A program made the translations under genes and the position numbers. A DNA stretch of 64,000 bases, from NCBI RefSeq assembly GCF_900220985.1, contig NZ_OCPC01000003.1, forward strand, positions 186,001 to 250,000. Direction: 5' to 3'. The notes under the pieces are model-generated. The model did no database searches and was not told the origin of the DNA. It was given only the letters and a program-made list of their open reading frames with translations. How positions within the stretch are numbered: the first letter of the stretch is position 1; every line of letters begins with the position of its first letter. The DNA is from Parahoeflea halophila (GTDB lineage Bacteria; Pseudomonadota; Alphaproteobacteria; Rhizobiales; Rhizobiaceae). Below are positions 45,694-55,114 of the stretch, piece by piece.

Positions 45694-48036
45694 ATGGCGG
45701 ATGCGCAGCACCTACCTGCGGCCGGAGGGTCGAATCATGCTCGAAAACCTGGCGTAAAGCGCGCCGACGGGAGGCTGTCGGGTCACGCCAAGCTGTTCGC
45801 CCAACCGGCCTACGACCGGCTGATCAGTGCCGAGCCCTTTCTCAAGCGTCTCATTCCAGTGTTGATCGTTGCGTTTCTGGTGGTGGTCGCAGCGGCCCGC
45901 TACATGAACATCAGCGACTATCGAGACCGGCTTATGAATGCGGCGGAACACATCACGGCCCTGTCGCTGGCTGCCGCCCACGCAAGTCTTTCCACCGAGC
46001 TGAAGCCGGTCCAGCAATCCCTGCGCTGGGACACCGAGGCGCGCCTGAACCGTGCTGTAAGCGCCCTGCCCGACACCGCAGGCCGCTATCTGCTGGTGCT
46101 CAATGCTGAAAACCGGGCCTTTGCCGCGACCGCCGGCGGCTATCACCTCGTCGGCAGGCTGATGTCAACGCTGCTGCCCGAATCCTCGCCATTGCGCCTG
46201 TTCGGCGACCGGGCCGGGGTCCAGCAGATCAACCTCAATGGCGAGCAGGTGATGGCCGCCATGTCATTGCTGCCCGAAGGTGCCGGATCCGTGCTTTCTG
46301 TCACGCCGATCGCCGATATGAACGCGGCCTGGCGGCAGTCGGTCTCGGTCAATGTGACATTGTTCATCGCCACCTCCTCGATCCTGCTCGTCATACTCTA
46401 CGCCTATTTCAGCCAAGCGGGCCGTGCTCAGGAAGCCGACGAGATCTATCTCGAGAGCCACCGCCGCGTCGACATGGCGCTGTCGCGCGGACGCTGCGGG
46501 CTGTGGGATTGGGACATGGCGCGAGGAAGGCTCTATTGGTCGCGATCCATGTACGAGATCCTCGGGCTCCCGCCGCGCGACAGCGTAATCTCGTTCGGCG
46601 AGGCCTCGTGTCTGATCCATCCGGACGACGGCGACCTCTACGAAATCGCGCAAAAGGTGGCGAGCGGTGAAATAAAGCAGGTCGATCAGCTGTTTCGCAT
46701 GCGCCATGCAGATGGCCATTATGTCTGGATGCGGGCCCGGGCACAGGTCGTCGACCCCACCTCGGCCCAGACCCACCTGATCGGCATAGCCATGGATGTC
46801 ACCGAGCAGCACCGCCTGCAGCAGCGCACCGCAGAGGCCGACCAGCGCCTGTTCGACGCCATCGAAAGCACATCGGAAGCCTTTGTGTTGTGGGACCGAA
46901 ACGACCGGCTGGTTTTGTGGAACAAGCACTACCAGGAAATTCACGGCCTTCCCGCAGACAGCCTGGCGCCTGGCACGCCGCGCGAAACTGTCGAAGCGGC
47001 AGCCACACGACCGGTCGTCGAACGGCGACTGGCTGTCCCCTGCTCCAAGGGCCTGGCGCAGACCTATGAGGTCCAGCTCTGCGACGGACGATGGATGCAG
47101 ATCAACGAACGCCAGACGCGCGACGGCGGGCAGGTTTCGGTGGGAACAGACATCACGCCGCTGAAGCGCAACCAGGAACGCCTGCGCGAAAGCGAGAAAC
47201 GGCTGATGGCCACCATCGGCGACCTAACCGCATCGCAAAACGAACTCGAACGCAAGGCCGCGGAGCTGTCTGAACTCAACAGGGATTACCAGATCGAGAC
47301 CGAACGGGCGGAAGCGGCAAACAAGGCAAAATCAGAGTTCCTTGCCAATATGAGCCACGAGCTGAGAACGCCGCTCAACGCCATCATCGGCTTTTCCGAA
47401 GTGCTGCAGGCGCGCATGTTCGGGCCGCTGGGATCGGACAAGTATTCCGAATATGCCGACGACATCCACAATTCCGGCATCCACCTTCTGACCGTCATCA
47501 ACGACATTCTCGACATGGCCAAGATCGAAGCCGGGCAAATGCGCATTCATTGCCAGCAGGTCGATATGGCGCCGCTGCTCGACGAGGCTCTGAGGCTGGT
47601 TGCCATCCAGGCCGAAAAAAAGGGCATCGAGGTTCACCAGAAGATCTCGAAACACCTGTCGCTGAACGCGGACCGGCGGGCGATGAAACAGATCCTGCTC
47701 AATCTTTTGTCCAACGCCGTAAAGTTCACGGAAGCTGGCGGCCGGATCATGGTGCGGGCGCGCAAGACATCCTGCGCGGTGACCGTCAGCATCGAAGACA
47801 CAGGCATCGGCATACCCAAGGCGCTGCTCAGCCGGATCGGCCAGCCGTTCGAACAGGTACAGAACCAGTTCTCGAAATCCACCGGAGGCTCAGGCCTGGG
47901 CCTGGCAATCTCGCGCAGCCTTGCCGAACTGCACGGCGGTGCGATGAAAGTCCGCTCCAAGGAGGGTATCGGCACCATCGTCAGCATCCGGATGCCGCTC
48001 GAATGCTGCGAAGACCGTCCGGCCACGGCGGCGTAG
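45694..48036 (+). CDS. PleC/DivJ/PdhS-type PAS sensor histidine kinase
   Basis: A 780-residue membrane sensor kinase. Two membrane helices (about 50-70 and 220-240) bracket a periplasmic domain of about 150 residues; two PAS domains follow (about 262-380 and 385-495), then a coiled coil, the H box SHELRTPLNAIIGFSE with His near 555, and a HATPase domain (NLLSNAVKFTE, DTGIGIP, GGSGLGLAI). The segment after the His (MFGPLGSDKYSEYADDIHNSG and INDILDMAKIEAG) is typical of the kinases that address the cell-cycle regulator DivK. PleC is the likeliest orthologue by architecture; this needs a tree. Confidence 0.85.
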   Translation: MADAQHLPAAGGSNHARKPGVKRADGRLSGHAKLFAQPAYDRLISAEPFLKRLIPVLIVAFLVVVAAARYMNISDYRDRLMNAAEHITALSLAAAHASLSTELKPVQQSLRWDTEARLNRAVSALPDTAGRYLLVLNAENRAFAATAGGYHLVGRLMSTLLPESSPLRLFGDRAGVQQINLNGEQVMAAMSLLPEGAGSVLSVTPIADMNAAWRQSVSVNVTLFIATSSILLVILYAYFSQAGRAQEADEIYLESHRRVDMALSRGRCGLWDWDMARGRLYWSRSMYEILGLPPRDSVISFGEASCLIHPDDGDLYEIAQKVASGEIKQVDQLFRMRHADGHYVWMRARAQVVDPTSAQTHLIGIAMDVTEQHRLQQRTAEADQRLFDAIESTSEAFVLWDRNDRLVLWNKHYQEIHGLPADSLAPGTPRETVEAAATRPVVERRLAVPCSKGLAQTYEVQLCDGRWMQINERQTRDGGQVSVGTDITPLKRNQERLRESEKRLMATIGDLTASQNELERKAAELSELNRDYQIETERAEAANKAKSEFLANMSHELRTPLNAIIGFSEVLQARMFGPLGSDKYSEYADDIHNSGIHLLTVINDILDMAKIEAGQMRIHCQQVDMAPLLDEALRLVAIQAEKKGIEVHQKISKHLSLNADRRAMKQILLNLLSNAVKFTEAGGRIMVRARKTSCAVTVSIEDTGIGIPKALLSRIGQPFEQVQNQFSKSTGGSGLGLAISRSLAELHGGAMKVRSKEGIGTIVSIRMPLECCEDRPATAA

Positions 48037-48088
48037 GCTTCACCGCTGCCTCTCTCGTGAGACACCTCCTGGTCGCTACAGACCCGCG

Positions 48089-49147
48089 TCAGCCGCGATC
48101 GTGGATGATGCCGTGGATGAACTCCAGCTTGGCAAAAATCGTGTCCGAGAGCACGAAGGGATAGAAATCGCTCAATCCGATTGACCGGTTCATGGCGTTC
48201 ATCGCCACCGTCAGCGGCACCCATGCGTCCATCAGCGGCCGGAACTCCGCCGCACCGTAGGGTCCGGCGTCGGACCAGCCTCCGGGCGTACGCTTCAGGC
48301 CGGCATCGGGGGTGTGGCCGTCGAGCCCGTACCAGCCGGCCGTTTCCAGACCGTCGACAATATGAAAGTAGTGCGCCCAGGTTTCGGCGAAATCCTCCCA
48401 GGAATGCGCGCAGGCGTAGGAACTGACATGGGTTGCCTCCCAGCCCGCTGGCGCACCGTGCTCATAGTGACGTTTGAGCGCCTCGCCATAGTCCTCGCGT
48501 TCATCGCCGAAGATGGCTCGATAGGCATCGAGCTTGGGTGTGTTCCAAACCAGATGATCCCAGTAGTAATGCCCGGATTCGTGGCGGAAGTGGCCGATCA
48601 GGGTGCGGTAGGGCTCGCCCATCGCCTTGCGGTATTTTTCCCGTGTGGGATCGTCGGCCTCCGCCACGTTGATGGTGATCAGCCCGCGGTCATGGCCGGT
48701 GAGAACCCGCGTGGTCTTGCCATCCGGGGTCAAGGTGTCTGCCTTGAATTCAAACCGCAAGGCGGTATCGGGCTGGTGGACCAGATCGCCGACCCCCAGC
48801 TTGAACTTTTCGATGGAATAGAACAGGCGCCGCTTGGCTTCCTCGAGTGCTGCCCAGTGCTCACGGTTCTCGTCCGAGGACAGATCGGGGATTACCAGGG
48901 TGTGGCGGCAACTCAGGCAATGCTCTTCCTCATCGTCGCTCTCGACGAGCCAGTTGCAATAGATCGACTGCCGGTTGGCACAGGCCTTGTAGGCAGTCGC
49001 ACCATCGTGCCAGAGCTGATCATCCGGACTGGCGTAAAACATCTGGTCCCATGCGGGAACATAGCCAAGCCGCGAATGACAGTTGACGCATTCGCTGTTG
49101 CGGAAATGGACTTCATTGGAGCAATTGGGACAGGCGTAGCGACGCAT
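48089..49147 (-). CDS. Zinc-ribbon putative metallopeptidase
   Basis: A 352-residue protein with an N-terminal zinc ribbon (CPNC at 6-9, CVNC at 20-23), a second cysteine cluster (C56, C64, C77 and C80) and a zincin-like domain with HESGH at 189-193 and a likely third ligand in SWEDFAETWAHYFH. It fits the family annotated as zinc-ribbon plus putative zinc-binding metallopeptidase. The fold predicts peptidase activity, but I know of no demonstrated substrate. It has no signal peptide. It converges with the histidine kinase gene. Confidence 0.78.
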   Translation of the reverse strand: MRRYACPNCSNEVHFRNSECVNCHSRLGYVPAWDQMFYASPDDQLWHDGATAYKACANRQSIYCNWLVESDDEEEHCLSCRHTLVIPDLSSDENREHWAALEEAKRRLFYSIEKFKLGVGDLVHQPDTALRFEFKADTLTPDGKTTRVLTGHDRGLITINVAEADDPTREKYRKAMGEPYRTLIGHFRHESGHYYWDHLVWNTPKLDAYRAIFGDEREDYGEALKRHYEHGAPAGWEATHVSSYACAHSWEDFAETWAHYFHIVDGLETAGWYGLDGHTPDAGLKRTPGGWSDAGPYGAAEFRPLMDAWVPLTVAMNAMNRSIGLSDFYPFVLSDTIFAKLEFIHGIIHDRG

Positions 49148-49447
49148 GGGGTCAATCCATTGGCTGGTTGGTGAAAGCCGTCAGCGGCAATTGTAGCAAG
49201 ATGACGCCGGTTTTGAGGCAGATCATTTTTTTGTGCCGCCGCCAAACCGCGCCTGATCCGCACATACGTTTGGATCCGACAAAGGTTCCAGGCATCCTCG
49301 CAAATGTCGGCCATCTGCCCTGGCCACAGCCCCGGCCCCTGTTCCATGTCTCATAGCCGCCTCGCGGGTTCCAGACGAGGAAAACCCGGCGCCTGCAAAG
49401 GTGCGGGCGCCGGGCTGACTGTTTCAGACCATTCAGATTTCGATGGT
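49148..49447. other. Gap between the metallopeptidase and chemoreceptor genes
   Basis: 300 bases without a gene. The end nearer 49447 holds the terminator of the chemoreceptor gene; the end nearer 49148 must hold the promoter of the metallopeptidase gene, for which I see no clear hexamers. Confidence 0.5.
49381..49414 (-). terminator. Rho-independent terminator of the chemoreceptor gene
   Basis: Perfect 9 bp arms CCCGGCGCC (49385-49393) and GGCGCCGGG (49406-49414) with a 12-base loop. On the minus strand TTTTCCTC follows. It is about 35 bases after the stop of the gene at 49448. Confidence 0.8.
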
Positions 49448-51268
49448 TCAGGCCGCGCGAGACTGGCGCTGCTGTGCTCCACCGGCCTGTGGCAAACGGA
49501 AGTTGCGCAGCATGGAATTGAGCTGGCCGCTTTCCTGCGTCAGGGTCAAGCTGGCTGCACTGGTCTCTTCGACCATGGCCGCGTTCTGCTGGGTCATCTG
49601 GTCCATCTGATTGACCGCAGTGTTGACCTCGGCCAGGGCGCTGGCCTGTTCCTGCGCTGCAGTGGCAATCGAATTGACCTGTTCGTTGACTTGATTCACG
49701 AAGCGCTCGATTTCAGAGAGCGCATCTCCGGTGGACTGAACCAGCGACACGCCGTTCTGAACTTCGTTGGCCGAACTGGAAATCAACTGCTTGATTTCCT
49801 GTGCGGCTGTCGCCGAACGCTGAGCCAGTTCACGCACTTCCTGGGCGACCACAGCAAAGCCACGGCCGGCCTCACCGGCACGGGCTGCTTCAACACCCGC
49901 GTTGAGCGCAAGCAGGTTGGTCTGGAAAGCGATCTCGTCGATCACGCCGATGATCTTGCCGATGCGGTCGGACTCATCCTTGATCCGGTTCATCGCGGTG
50001 ATCGCCTCGTTGACGATCTTGCCTGACTTGCTGGTGCTCTGGCGGGTTTCGCCAACCATGCGGTTGGCCTCGGAGGCACGCTCGGAGGAGCTGCGAACGG
50101 TCGAGGTAATCTCGTCCAGAGCCGCAGCGGTTTCCTCGAGCGAAGCCGCCTGTTGTTCAGTCCGGAGCGAAAGGTTGTTTGCGGCTTCGGCGATCCCGTC
50201 GGCGCTGGCGTTGACCACGTCGGTCGACTGCGCAATTGACACGATGACGCTGCCCAGCGCGTTGACCGCCTGGTTGAAATCATCCCGCAGCTTGGCGTAT
50301 TCCGGCGAGATGTTGTCGATCTGCACCGTCAGGTCGCCGCTCGCAAGCTTCTCCAATGCACCGCCGAGCTTGGCCATGACATCGGCCTGTGACTGGCTGA
50401 TGTTCTGCTGACGCCGGACACCATCTTCCCGCTCGGCATCGAGCTGCTGCTGCTGCTCAGCTTCGCGTGCACGCATCTCGGCGCGTTCCCGGACTGAATC
50501 CCGCAGCACCAGAACTGAGGCTGCCATCTCGCCCACCTCATCCTTGCGCTCGGCTTCAGGAACCTCGCCACTGACATCCTCGCGGGCAATATCCTGCATG
50601 GTGGCGTTAAGTCTGCGAATCGGGGTGACGACGCTGCGAACCACAGCCCATGCAACCAGAAGGATCGCCAAGGCGCCGAAGCCCAGGATGACCGCGGTGT
50701 TGGTTGCATTGTTCTTGAACAACGCCGCCAGGTCGTCGGCGTAAACACCGGTGCCTACAATCCACCCCCAAGGCGCAAAACCTTCCACATGGGAGTACTT
50801 GAGAACTGGTTCTTCGGCTCCCGGCTTGGGCCAATGGTAATCGACATAGCCTTCCCCGTCGGCCTGCACGACTTTCACCATCTCCTGGAAGATGAACTTG
50901 CCCGTCGGATCTTTCAGGTCGCCCAGATTCTGGCCTTCCAGCGCCGGCTTGATTGGATGCATGACCATGACTTTATTCATGTCATTGATCCAGAAGTAAC
51001 CATCAGCCTCATAGCGCATCGGGCGAACTGCCTCGATGGCACGACTTTGGGCCTCCTCGCGCGTCAAAGCGCCCGAGGTTTCGAGGCTGTGAAAATGTTC
51101 CAGCATCGCAATGACGCTTTCGTCAAGCGCATTGAGCTTGGCCTTGCGCTCCGCAACCATCGCATTCTGAGAATCATACAGCTTGTAGACGGCAGCTGCC
51201 GCAAACACCGCCAAAGCCAGACCTACGAGGAAATACAGCCTCGTGGAAATCTTGAAGTTACCCATCAT
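49448..51268 (-). CDS. Methyl-accepting chemotaxis protein with single Cache domain
   Basis: A 606-residue chemoreceptor. A first membrane helix (about 10-28) is followed by a periplasmic single-Cache sensor (about 35-185; [16 protein letters not shown] is characteristic), a second helix (about 190-212), a HAMP domain (about 210-265), a glutamine-rich coiled coil, and the signalling domain with the hairpin tip [22 protein letters not shown]. No CheB/CheR-binding pentapeptide is obvious at the C-terminus. The ligand is unknown. Start at 51268, or one codon later. Confidence 0.92.
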   Translation of the reverse strand: MMGNFKISTRLYFLVGLALAVFAAAAVYKLYDSQNAMVAERKAKLNALDESVIAMLEHFHSLETSGALTREEAQSRAIEAVRPMRYEADGYFWINDMNKVMVMHPIKPALEGQNLGDLKDPTGKFIFQEMVKVVQADGEGYVDYHWPKPGAEEPVLKYSHVEGFAPWGWIVGTGVYADDLAALFKNNATNTAVILGFGALAILLVAWAVVRSVVTPIRRLNATMQDIAREDVSGEVPEAERKDEVGEMAASVLVLRDSVRERAEMRAREAEQQQQLDAEREDGVRRQQNISQSQADVMAKLGGALEKLASGDLTVQIDNISPEYAKLRDDFNQAVNALGSVIVSIAQSTDVVNASADGIAEAANNLSLRTEQQAASLEETAAALDEITSTVRSSSERASEANRMVGETRQSTSKSGKIVNEAITAMNRIKDESDRIGKIIGVIDEIAFQTNLLALNAGVEAARAGEAGRGFAVVAQEVRELAQRSATAAQEIKQLISSSANEVQNGVSLVQSTGDALSEIERFVNQVNEQVNSIATAAQEQASALAEVNTAVNQMDQMTQQNAAMVEETSAASLTLTQESGQLNSMLRNFRLPQAGGAQQRQSRAA

Positions 51269-51359
51269 TGCCTGAACCGATCCTTGATAAACTAAAGGCT
51301 AGTGATCGAGGAAACTCGCAAACTAATCTTAATTTTACATAAATTGGCCGGGACAATAA

Positions 51360-51369
51360 TTACCGGTAA
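51360..51369. promoter_or_regulatory. Palindrome upstream of the chemoreceptor gene
   Basis: The 10-base palindrome TTACCGGTAA lies about 90 bases ahead of the chemoreceptor start in an AT-rich stretch (51325-51370). It may be an operator or chance. Confidence 0.3.
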
Positions 51370-51509
51370 AACGGGGACTTCACGGTGCTCACCCAGCTCA
51401 TATCCGGGCCAGGATCCAGCCACTTGGCTCGCCACAGACGAGGCACGTCCGCCTCGCCCGGGGGCAACAGGCAGCGCGCATCGGTGAGAAACGGCTAGTC
51501 GCTGGCCTG

Positions 51510-51890
51510 TTACTGGCTGGGATGCCGGGCACGGCCGATCAGGCCATCCGATATGGCTTGCCGGAGTTCGAATTTGTCGATCACATCGACAATGCCGTGA
51601 GCTCTGTAATCTCCCAGCCTCTCACACTCGCGTGCAGCCGAAATCAGATAAATCCGGCTGTCGCCGCTCACCTCGCCGATCGCGCCAATGGTCTCAGTGT
51701 AGCTGTGATGGGGGCGCAACCGGTTGTCGAGGAGGATGATATCGAACGACTGAATGTGAAGTTCAGCAAGCGCCTCATCGAGAGCGTAGGCGGACACAAA
51801 CGGACAGTCAGGGCCGAAGTTTTCATCAAGATAAAATGACAACAGTTCGTGTTGATGGGGGTCGTCATCGACCAAGAGGATTGTCTGCAT
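51510..51890 (-). CDS. Single-domain response regulator
   Basis: A 126-residue stand-alone receiver domain. It has the acidic pocket D8-D10, the phosphoacceptor D55 in LLDNRL, the switch Ser in LISA and the lysine in IDKFEL. There is no output domain, so it works through protein contacts or as a phosphate sink. It is on the same strand as the chemoreceptor gene, about 240 bases upstream of it. Its partner kinase is not evident; the PAS kinase at 45.7 kb is a possibility only. Confidence 0.85.
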   Translation of the reverse strand: MQTILLVDDDPHQHELLSFYLDENFGPDCPFVSAYALDEALAELHIQSFDIILLDNRLRPHHSYTETIGAIGEVSGDSRIYLISAARECERLGDYRAHGIVDVIDKFELRQAISDGLIGRARHPSQ

Positions 51891-52087
51891 GGGTACCCCC
51901 GCTACTATCTCGCACGTCTATGCATCGTGCCTGTCCCCGTGTCCATAAATGCCTCAAACAACTTGCCCCAGCCTTGCGCCCCCTGCAATTCTTACTGGTT
52001 TTCATGAGACGGGACAAGCGCAGCGAAAGAGTGGGCCCATCGCTTCGCTCGCAGCGTATCTGCCGGCTTGACAAGCGCCGGTCCTGG

Positions 52088-55000
52088 TCAGGCCATGATC
52101 TGCTGAAATACGGTCCGGACCCGTCTCGACGTAGCCTTGAACTCTGCCTCCAGGCTGGCCAGGCTGGGCGTCTCTCCGGATCGTGTAACAAGATCGATCA
52201 AGCCCGCCGGTGCTTCCTTCGGCGCGAAACCGCTCTCGGTGCAGAGCCTGACGATCTGGGCGTGACCGGACCACAGCGCCAGCGCATGGCGCAGGCTTTC
52301 GGTGATTTCCTCGCCGAGTGCGCCGGGACCAAGGACCTTGAGCATGGCATCGGTGCTGGTGCACTCATTGTGATCGACGGGCTGGGCGATCCGGTCGGGA
52401 TCAGTGCCTGTGAGCAGTCCGGCGGCGCCATCGTCTTCCGGTGCCGGCTGCCACCCCTCAGCCCGGGCGGTGAGCGAGAGGTACTGGGCGATGAATTCGA
52501 TATCGATAAGCCCGCCGGGGATGAGCTTGACGTCCCAGATGTCGCGCGGCGGCTTCTCCTGCTCGATCAGAGTGCGCATTTCTGTCAGGTCTTTGAGCAG
52601 TTTCGCCCGGTCGCGCGGCCTGGCCAGCACCTCGTCTATCAGCGCACGCGCCTCACCACACAAGCTCTTGTCGCCGCAGACCGCTCGGGCGCGGGTCAAC
52701 GCCATGTGCTCCCAGGTCCAGGCTTCTTCCGCCTGGTACTTCGAAAAGGCCCGGATCGAAGTCGCCACCGGCCCCTTGTTGCCCGAGGGGCGAAGCCTCA
52801 GGTCGACCTCATAGAGGATACCCTCGGCGGTCGGCGCCGAAAGCGCGGCAACCAGCCGCTGGGTCATGCGGGTGTAGTAGCGCACAGGGTCGAGCGGCTT
52901 CGGGCCGTCTGAGTCATCGCCGTCGGGATCATGATCATAGAGAAGGATGATATCGACGTCAGACCCGGCGGAGAGTTCATAGCTGCCGAGCTTGCCCATC
53001 CCGAGCACGGCAACCCGGCCGCCGGGAATGCGGCCGTGGGCTTCTTCCATGCCTTCGCGAACCGCCTCGAGTGCCGCACCAATGATCAGATCGGCCAGAT
53101 GCGAGAAACTGCGTGCGGCGCGCTCGGCCGAGATCGCTCCGGTGAGCAGCCTGACCCCGATAAGAAACTTCTGCTCCAGCGCGACAATGCGCAACCGGTC
53201 GAGAACTTCCTCATAGGCCTGGGCGCCTTCGAGAAAATTTTCCAGCCGTTCGGCGAGGTAGGCCCGGGTCGGCAACTCCGCCATCAGGCCGGGATCGAGC
53301 ATGCCGTCGAAGACATGCGGCTTGCGCGAGATGATGTCGGCCAGCCGCGGGGCGGAGGCCATGATCGTGACCATCAGCGACATCAGGCCGGGATTGTTGC
53401 CGATCAACGAAAACAGCTGGATGCCGGCCGGCAGGCCCGAAAGGAATGCATCGAACCTGAGCAGCGCCTCATCGGCCCGTTTGGTCGCACCGAACACGCG
53501 CAACAGCTCCGGCGTCAGCTCCGTTAGACGCTCACGCGCCTCTTTCGACTGAGTGGCGCGATAGCGGCCGTAATGCCAGGTGCGGATGACGCGGGCGATA
53601 TCCGAAGGCCGCTCGAAGCCGAGATCGGCAAGTGTCTTGAGGGTGCCGGGATCATCATCGTCCCCGGTAAAGACCAGATTGCCGACGCCGCCGGAAAGGC
53701 CCTGCTCCTTTTCGAAGAGGTCGGCATAGCATTGCTCGACATTTGTCAGCACCCTGACATAGGACTTGCCGAAACTCTTCGTGTCGACATCGCCCATCAT
53801 CAGCGCGATGCGGGCGAGCTCGGCTTCGCTTTCGGGCAAGGTGTGGCTTTGCTCATCGCGCACCATCTGGATGCGATGTTCGACATCACGCAGATACCAG
53901 TAGCTTTCCACCAGCAGCCTTGCGGTCGTGGTGTCGATCCAGCGGGCACGCGCCAGCGCCACCAGCATCTCGTCGGTACGGCGCAGCCTGAGTTTCGGCA
54001 TCCGGCCGCCGGCGATCAGTTGCTGGGTCTGCACAAAGAACTCGATCTCGCGGATTCCGCCTCGGCCAAGCTTCACATTGTGGCCCTTGACCGCAATGTC
54101 GCCAAAGCCGCGATGGGCGTGGATCTGCCGCTTGATCGAATGAATGTCGGAGATGGCCGCGAAATCGAGATATTTGCGAAAGACAAACGGAACCAGTTCC
54201 TGAAGGAAGCGCTCGCCTGCCTCGATGTCGCCCGCAACCGGCCGGGCCTTGATATAGGCCGCGCGTTCCCAGTTCTGGCCCCTGCTCTCATAATAGTTCA
54301 TCGCCGCGTAAACCGGGAAGGCCAGCGGCGTCGAGCCGGGATCGGGTCTCAACCGCAGGTCGGTGCGGAAGACATAGCCATCGCCGGTGCGCTCCTGCAT
54401 GATGCGGACGAGACGGCGGACCATGCGGGCAAACACCTCGGTCGCCTCGTCCCGGTCCTTGACCACGCCGGCAGCCGGATCGAAGAACACGACAATGTCG
54501 ATATCGGAAGAATAGTTGAGCTCGTGGGCGCCATGCTTGCCCATACCCAGCACGATTAGCCCGGAATTGTCCGAGGGATTGTCCGGATCAGGCAAGGTGA
54601 GCTTGCCCGCTTCGTGGCCACCGCGCAGCAGATGATCAAAGGCAGCCCCCAGTGCCGCATCGGCAAGTTCGCTCAGTGCTGCCGTGGTATGTCTGGCATC
54701 AGTCAGCCGGGCCAGGTCATTAAGGGCAAGGGCCAGTGACACCCGGCGCTTGGCGCGGCGCAGATGCCGCATCAGTTCGGCCTCGGTGGCAAGCGTGCCA
54801 TCCGCATTGCGCCAGCTGTCGCGCGCGTCCCCGATGGTGCTGGCAACGAGATAGGCCGCAGGCACGGATACCGCCAGCGCCAGCGACTGGGGATCGATCA
54901 GCGCAATTTCCCGCAGATAGGGCGATAGCGCCAGTGCCGCGAGCAGGAACTCGCGGGGCGCGCCGTCCGACGCAAGCACTGCGGCAATCTCGGAATGCTC

Positions 55001-55114
55001 CGCGGCCAGCGGCTTGAGATCGGCGGCCACGGATTTTGCAGCCTTCTGCGATGGCGCGCGGATGGGGCTGTTGGCGAGATGCTTGATCAATCCGGCGTCT
55101 GGCGTGTCTGTCAT
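52088..55114 (-). CDS. glnE: Bifunctional glutamine synthetase adenylyltransferase/adenylyl-removing enzyme
   Basis: Adenylylates and de-adenylylates glutamine synthetase according to nitrogen status signalled by PII. The 1008-residue protein has two nucleotidyltransferase domains: GMGKHGAHELNYSSDIDI in the N-terminal (removing) half and GMGKLGSYELSAGSDVDI in the C-terminal (adenylylating) half, each followed by a helical domain. The ATG overlaps the stop of the sensor kinase gene by 4 bases, so its translation is probably coupled to that kinase. Confidence 0.97.
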   Translation of the reverse strand: MTDTPDAGLIKHLANSPIRAPSQKAAKSVAADLKPLAAEHSEIAAVLASDGAPREFLLAALALSPYLREIALIDPQSLALAVSVPAAYLVASTIGDARDSWRNADGTLATEAELMRHLRRAKRRVSLALALNDLARLTDARHTTAALSELADAALGAAFDHLLRGGHEAGKLTLPDPDNPSDNSGLIVLGMGKHGAHELNYSSDIDIVVFFDPAAGVVKDRDEATEVFARMVRRLVRIMQERTGDGYVFRTDLRLRPDPGSTPLAFPVYAAMNYYESRGQNWERAAYIKARPVAGDIEAGERFLQELVPFVFRKYLDFAAISDIHSIKRQIHAHRGFGDIAVKGHNVKLGRGGIREIEFFVQTQQLIAGGRMPKLRLRRTDEMLVALARARWIDTTTARLLVESYWYLRDVEHRIQMVRDEQSHTLPESEAELARIALMMGDVDTKSFGKSYVRVLTNVEQCYADLFEKEQGLSGGVGNLVFTGDDDDPGTLKTLADLGFERPSDIARVIRTWHYGRYRATQSKEARERLTELTPELLRVFGATKRADEALLRFDAFLSGLPAGIQLFSLIGNNPGLMSLMVTIMASAPRLADIISRKPHVFDGMLDPGLMAELPTRAYLAERLENFLEGAQAYEEVLDRLRIVALEQKFLIGVRLLTGAISAERAARSFSHLADLIIGAALEAVREGMEEAHGRIPGGRVAVLGMGKLGSYELSAGSDVDIILLYDHDPDGDDSDGPKPLDPVRYYTRMTQRLVAALSAPTAEGILYEVDLRLRPSGNKGPVATSIRAFSKYQAEEAWTWEHMALTRARAVCGDKSLCGEARALIDEVLARPRDRAKLLKDLTEMRTLIEQEKPPRDIWDVKLIPGGLIDIEFIAQYLSLTARAEGWQPAPEDDGAAGLLTGTDPDRIAQPVDHNECTSTDAMLKVLGPGALGEEITESLRHALALWSGHAQIVRLCTESGFAPKEAPAGLIDLVTRSGETPSLASLEAEFKATSRRVRTVFQQIMA

